Program-made: the position numbers and the translations under genes
The notes under the pieces: generated by a model
The model's input: only the letters and a program-made list of their open reading frames with translations
Database searches by the model: none
What the model was told of the DNA's origin: nothing
Part shown: in pieces, positions 61,314-64,000 of the stretch
How the letters are laid out: each line of letters starts with the position of its first letter
Numbering within the stretch: position 1 is the first letter of the stretch
DNA from: Nansenia antarctica
Lineage: Eukaryota; Chordata; Actinopteri; Argentiniformes; Microstomatidae
NCBI GenBank assembly: GCA_963989245.1
Contig: OZ022353.1
Location: 26,052,024-26,116,023, forward strand
Length of the DNA stretch: 64,000 nucleotides
Direction of reading: 5' to 3'

Positions 61314-62939
61314 CCTATAATGTAACTCTAAATGACAATCAGAGCAACTTGAATTGCGTGTGTGCAGCCTTTTGCTCAAAAGTGATCAACGTTTCGTTTT
61401 CGGGGTCTCTTTTGACAATCTCTTCGAGAGCTGTTTTCAGTCATTAACAGAGCTGTTCTGAAAGTGTCCAAGCGGCCTGTTCTGAGAGTGGACTGTTTTT
61501 TGCATTCGTTCTCAAGTTATATCAAACTATCAAAGTGTTGTTTTCTGCCTTTCACGAGCACATTTTGACTTGTTGTTGAATAATCCTATAATGTTACTCT
61601 AAATGACAATCAGAGCAACTTGAATTGCGTGTGTGCAGCCTTTTGCTCAAAAGTGATCAACGTTTCGTTTTCGGAGTCTCTTTTGACAATCTCTTCGAGA
61701 GCTGTTTTCAGTCATTAACAGAGCTGTTCTGAAAGTGTCCAAGCGGCCTGTTCTTAGAGTGGACTGTTTTTTGCATTCGTTCTCAAGTTATATCAAACTA
61801 TCAAAGTGTTGTTTTCTGCCTTTCACGAGCACATTTTGACTTGTTGTTGAATAATCCTATAATGTAACTCTAAATGACAATCAGAGCAACTTGAATTGCG
61901 TGTGTGCAGCCTTTTGCTCAAAAGTGATCAACGTTTCGTTTTCAGAGTCTCTTTTGACAATCTCTTCGAGAGCTGTTTTCAGTCATTAACAGAGCTGTTC
62001 TGAAAGTGTCCAAGCGGCCTGTTCTTAGAGTGGACTGTTTTTTGCATTCGTTCTCAAGTTATATCAAACTATCAAAGTGTTGTCTTCTGCCTTTCACGAG
62101 CACATTTTGACTTGTTGTTGAATAATCCTATAATGTAACTCTAAATGACAATCAGAGCAACTTGAATTGCGTGTGTGCAGCCTTTTGCTCAAAAGTGATC
62201 AACGTTTCGTTTTCGGAGTCTCTTTTGACAATCTCTTCGAGAGCTGTTTTCAGTCATTAACAGAGCTGTTCTGAAAGTGTCCAAGCGGCCTGTTCTGAGA
62301 GTGGACTGTTTTTTGCATTCGTTCTCAAGTTATATCAAACTATCAAAGTGTTGTTTTCTGCCTTTCACGAGCACATTTTGACTTGTTGTTGAATAATCCT
62401 ATAATGTAACTCTAAATGACAATCAGAGCAACTTGAATTGCGTGTGTGCAGCCTTTTGCTCAAAAGTGATCAACGTTTCGTTTTCAGAGTCTCTTTTGAC
62501 AATCTCTTCGAGAGCTGTTTTCAGTCATTAACAGAGCTGTTCTGAAAGTGTCCAAGCGGCCTGTTCTTAGAGTGGACTGTTTTTTGCATTCGTTCTCAAG
62601 TTATATCAAACTATCAAAGTGTTGTTTTCTGCCTTTCACGAGCACATTTTGACTTGTTGTTGAATAATCCTATAATGTAACTCTAAATGACAATCAGAGC
62701 AACTTGAATTGCGTGTGTGCAGCCTTTTGCTCAAAAGTGATCAACGTTTCGTTTTCGGAGTCTCTTTTGACAATCTCTTCGAGAGCTGTTTTCAGTCATT
62801 AACAGAGCTGTTCTGAAAGTGTCCAAGCGGCCTGTTCTGAGAGTGGACTGTTTTTTGCATTCGTTCTCAAGTTATATCAAACTATCAAAGTGTTGTTTTC
62901 TGCCTTTCACGAGCACATTTTGACTTGTTGTTGAATAAT
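61314..62939. repeat. 6-monomer higher-order repeat, unit 3 (1,626 bp)
   Basis: Back to six monomers in the order of unit 1. The next monomer (62940) lacks the CGGGGTCTC mark, so the run ends here. Confidence 0.88.
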
Positions 62940-64000
62940 CCTATAATGTAACTCTAAATGACAATCAGAGCAACTTGAATTGCGTGTGTGCAGCCTTTTG
63001 CTCAAAAGTGATCAACGTTTCGTTTTCGGAGTCTCTTTTGACAATCTCTTCGAGAGCTGTTTTCAGTCATTAACAGAGCTGTTCTGAAAGTGTCCAAGCG
63101 GCCTGTTCTGAGAGTGGACTGTTTTTTGCATTCGTTCTCAAGTTATATCAAACTATCAAAGTGTTGTTTTCTGCCTTTCACGAGCACATTTTGACTTGTT
63201 GTTGAATAATCCTATAATGTAACTCTAAATGACAATCAGAGCAACTTGAATTGCGTGTGTGCAGCCTTTTGCTCAAAAGTGATCAACGTTTCGTTTTCAG
63301 AGTCTCTTTTGACAATCTCTTCGAGAGCTGTTTTCAGTCATTAACAGAGCTGTTCTGAAAGTGTCCAAGCGGTCTGTTCTTAGAGTGGACTGTTTTTGCA
63401 TTCGTTCTCAAGTTATATCAAACTATCAAAGTGTTGTTTTCTGCCTTTCACGAGCACATTTTGACTTGTTGTTGAATAATCCTATAATGTAACTCTAAAT
63501 GACAATCAGAGCAACTTGAATTGCGTGTGTGCAGCCTTTTGCTCAAAAGTGATCAACGTTTCGTTTTCAGAGTCTCTTTTGACAATCTCTTCGAGAGCTG
63601 TTTTCAGTCATTAACAGAGCTGTTCTGAAAGTGTCCAAGCGGCCTGTTCTTAGAGTGGACTGTTTTTTGCATTCGTTCTCAAGTTATATCAAACTATCAA
63701 AGTGTTGTTTTCTGCCTTTCACGAGCACATTTTGACTTGTTGTTGAATAATCCTATAATGTAACTCTAAATGACAATCAGAGCAACTTGAATTGCGTGTG
63801 TGCAGCCTTTTGCTCAAAAGTGATCAACGTTTCGTTTTCAGAGTCTCTTTTGACAATCTCTTCGAGAGCTGTTTTCAGTCATTAACTGAGCTGTTCTGAA
63901 AGTGTCCAAGCGGCCTGTTCTTAGAGTGGACTGTTTTTTGCATTCGTTCTCAAGTTATATCAAACTATCAAAGTGTTGTTTTCTGCCTTTCACGAGCACA

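Larger units (their letters stand above)
24660..64000. repeat. 271-bp satellite DNA array, right part
   Basis: Resumes with GGAG at offset 89 of the interrupted monomer and continues to the window end at offset 249. It corresponds to about 145.6 monomer lengths once eight 260-bp, six 267-bp, one 269-bp and one 270-bp monomer are allowed for; that indel account closes exactly. There is no second insertion, inversion or array end. Variant markers are far more clustered here than in the first 11 kb, showing local block duplications. Confidence 0.99.

Noticed and set aside
1..64000. CENP-B box in the satellite
   Set aside because: No TTCGNNNNANNCGGG match on either strand of the monomer; TTCG occurs but the CGGG part is missing.

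Overview
The window is eukaryotic, almost certainly vertebrate. About 57.3 kb of it is one very homogeneous head-to-tail satellite DNA with a 271-bp monomer. A single LTR retroelement of the gammaretrovirus-like (class I endogenous retrovirus, ERV1) type has inserted into it. The vertebrate assignment rests on the retroelement: a Gag with a myristoylation signal and a PPPY motif, an in-frame amber codon between gag and pro-pol, and a 4-bp target duplication. The species cannot be named from the sequence.

Layout. 1-17930: left satellite array, 66 complete monomers plus the first 92 bases of the 67th. 17931-24659: the retroelement, entirely on the minus strand. 24660-64000: right satellite array, resuming at base 89 of the same monomer because of a GGAG target-site duplication, and running off the window end. 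Counting the indels seen, the joined array is about 212 monomers. Neither array edge is in the window, and no cellular gene was found.

Satellite. The monomer occurs in two main types, distinguished at offsets 89 (A/G) and 171 (T/G), which often alternate as 542-bp dimers. Above this lie longer higher-order repeats: a 10-monomer block (2,695 bp) present three times, an 11-monomer block (2,981 bp) present twice at a distance of exactly 23 monomers, and a 6/7-monomer unit in tandem near 57.8-62.9 kb. Twelve 260-bp monomers share one divergent 3' third; seven 267-bp monomers share a 4-bp deletion.

Retroelement, read on the minus strand: 5' LTR (24659-24357), candidate primer-binding site, a 1.9-kb leader with two internal tandem repeats, an intact 561-codon gag, an in-frame UAG, a 632-codon readthrough frame, a 0.6-kb 3' region with a short hydrophobic frame, a polypurine tract and the 3' LTR (18233-17931). 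The two 303-bp LTRs look identical, so the insertion is young. The pro-pol frame is open but lacks the protease catalytic Asp, the whole reverse transcriptase polymerase domain and the integrase catalytic core. It keeps an RNase H with all four acidic residues and the integrase HHCC zinc-binding module. The copy is therefore non-autonomous and was probably mobilised in trans by a complete relative, possibly contributing its own Gag.
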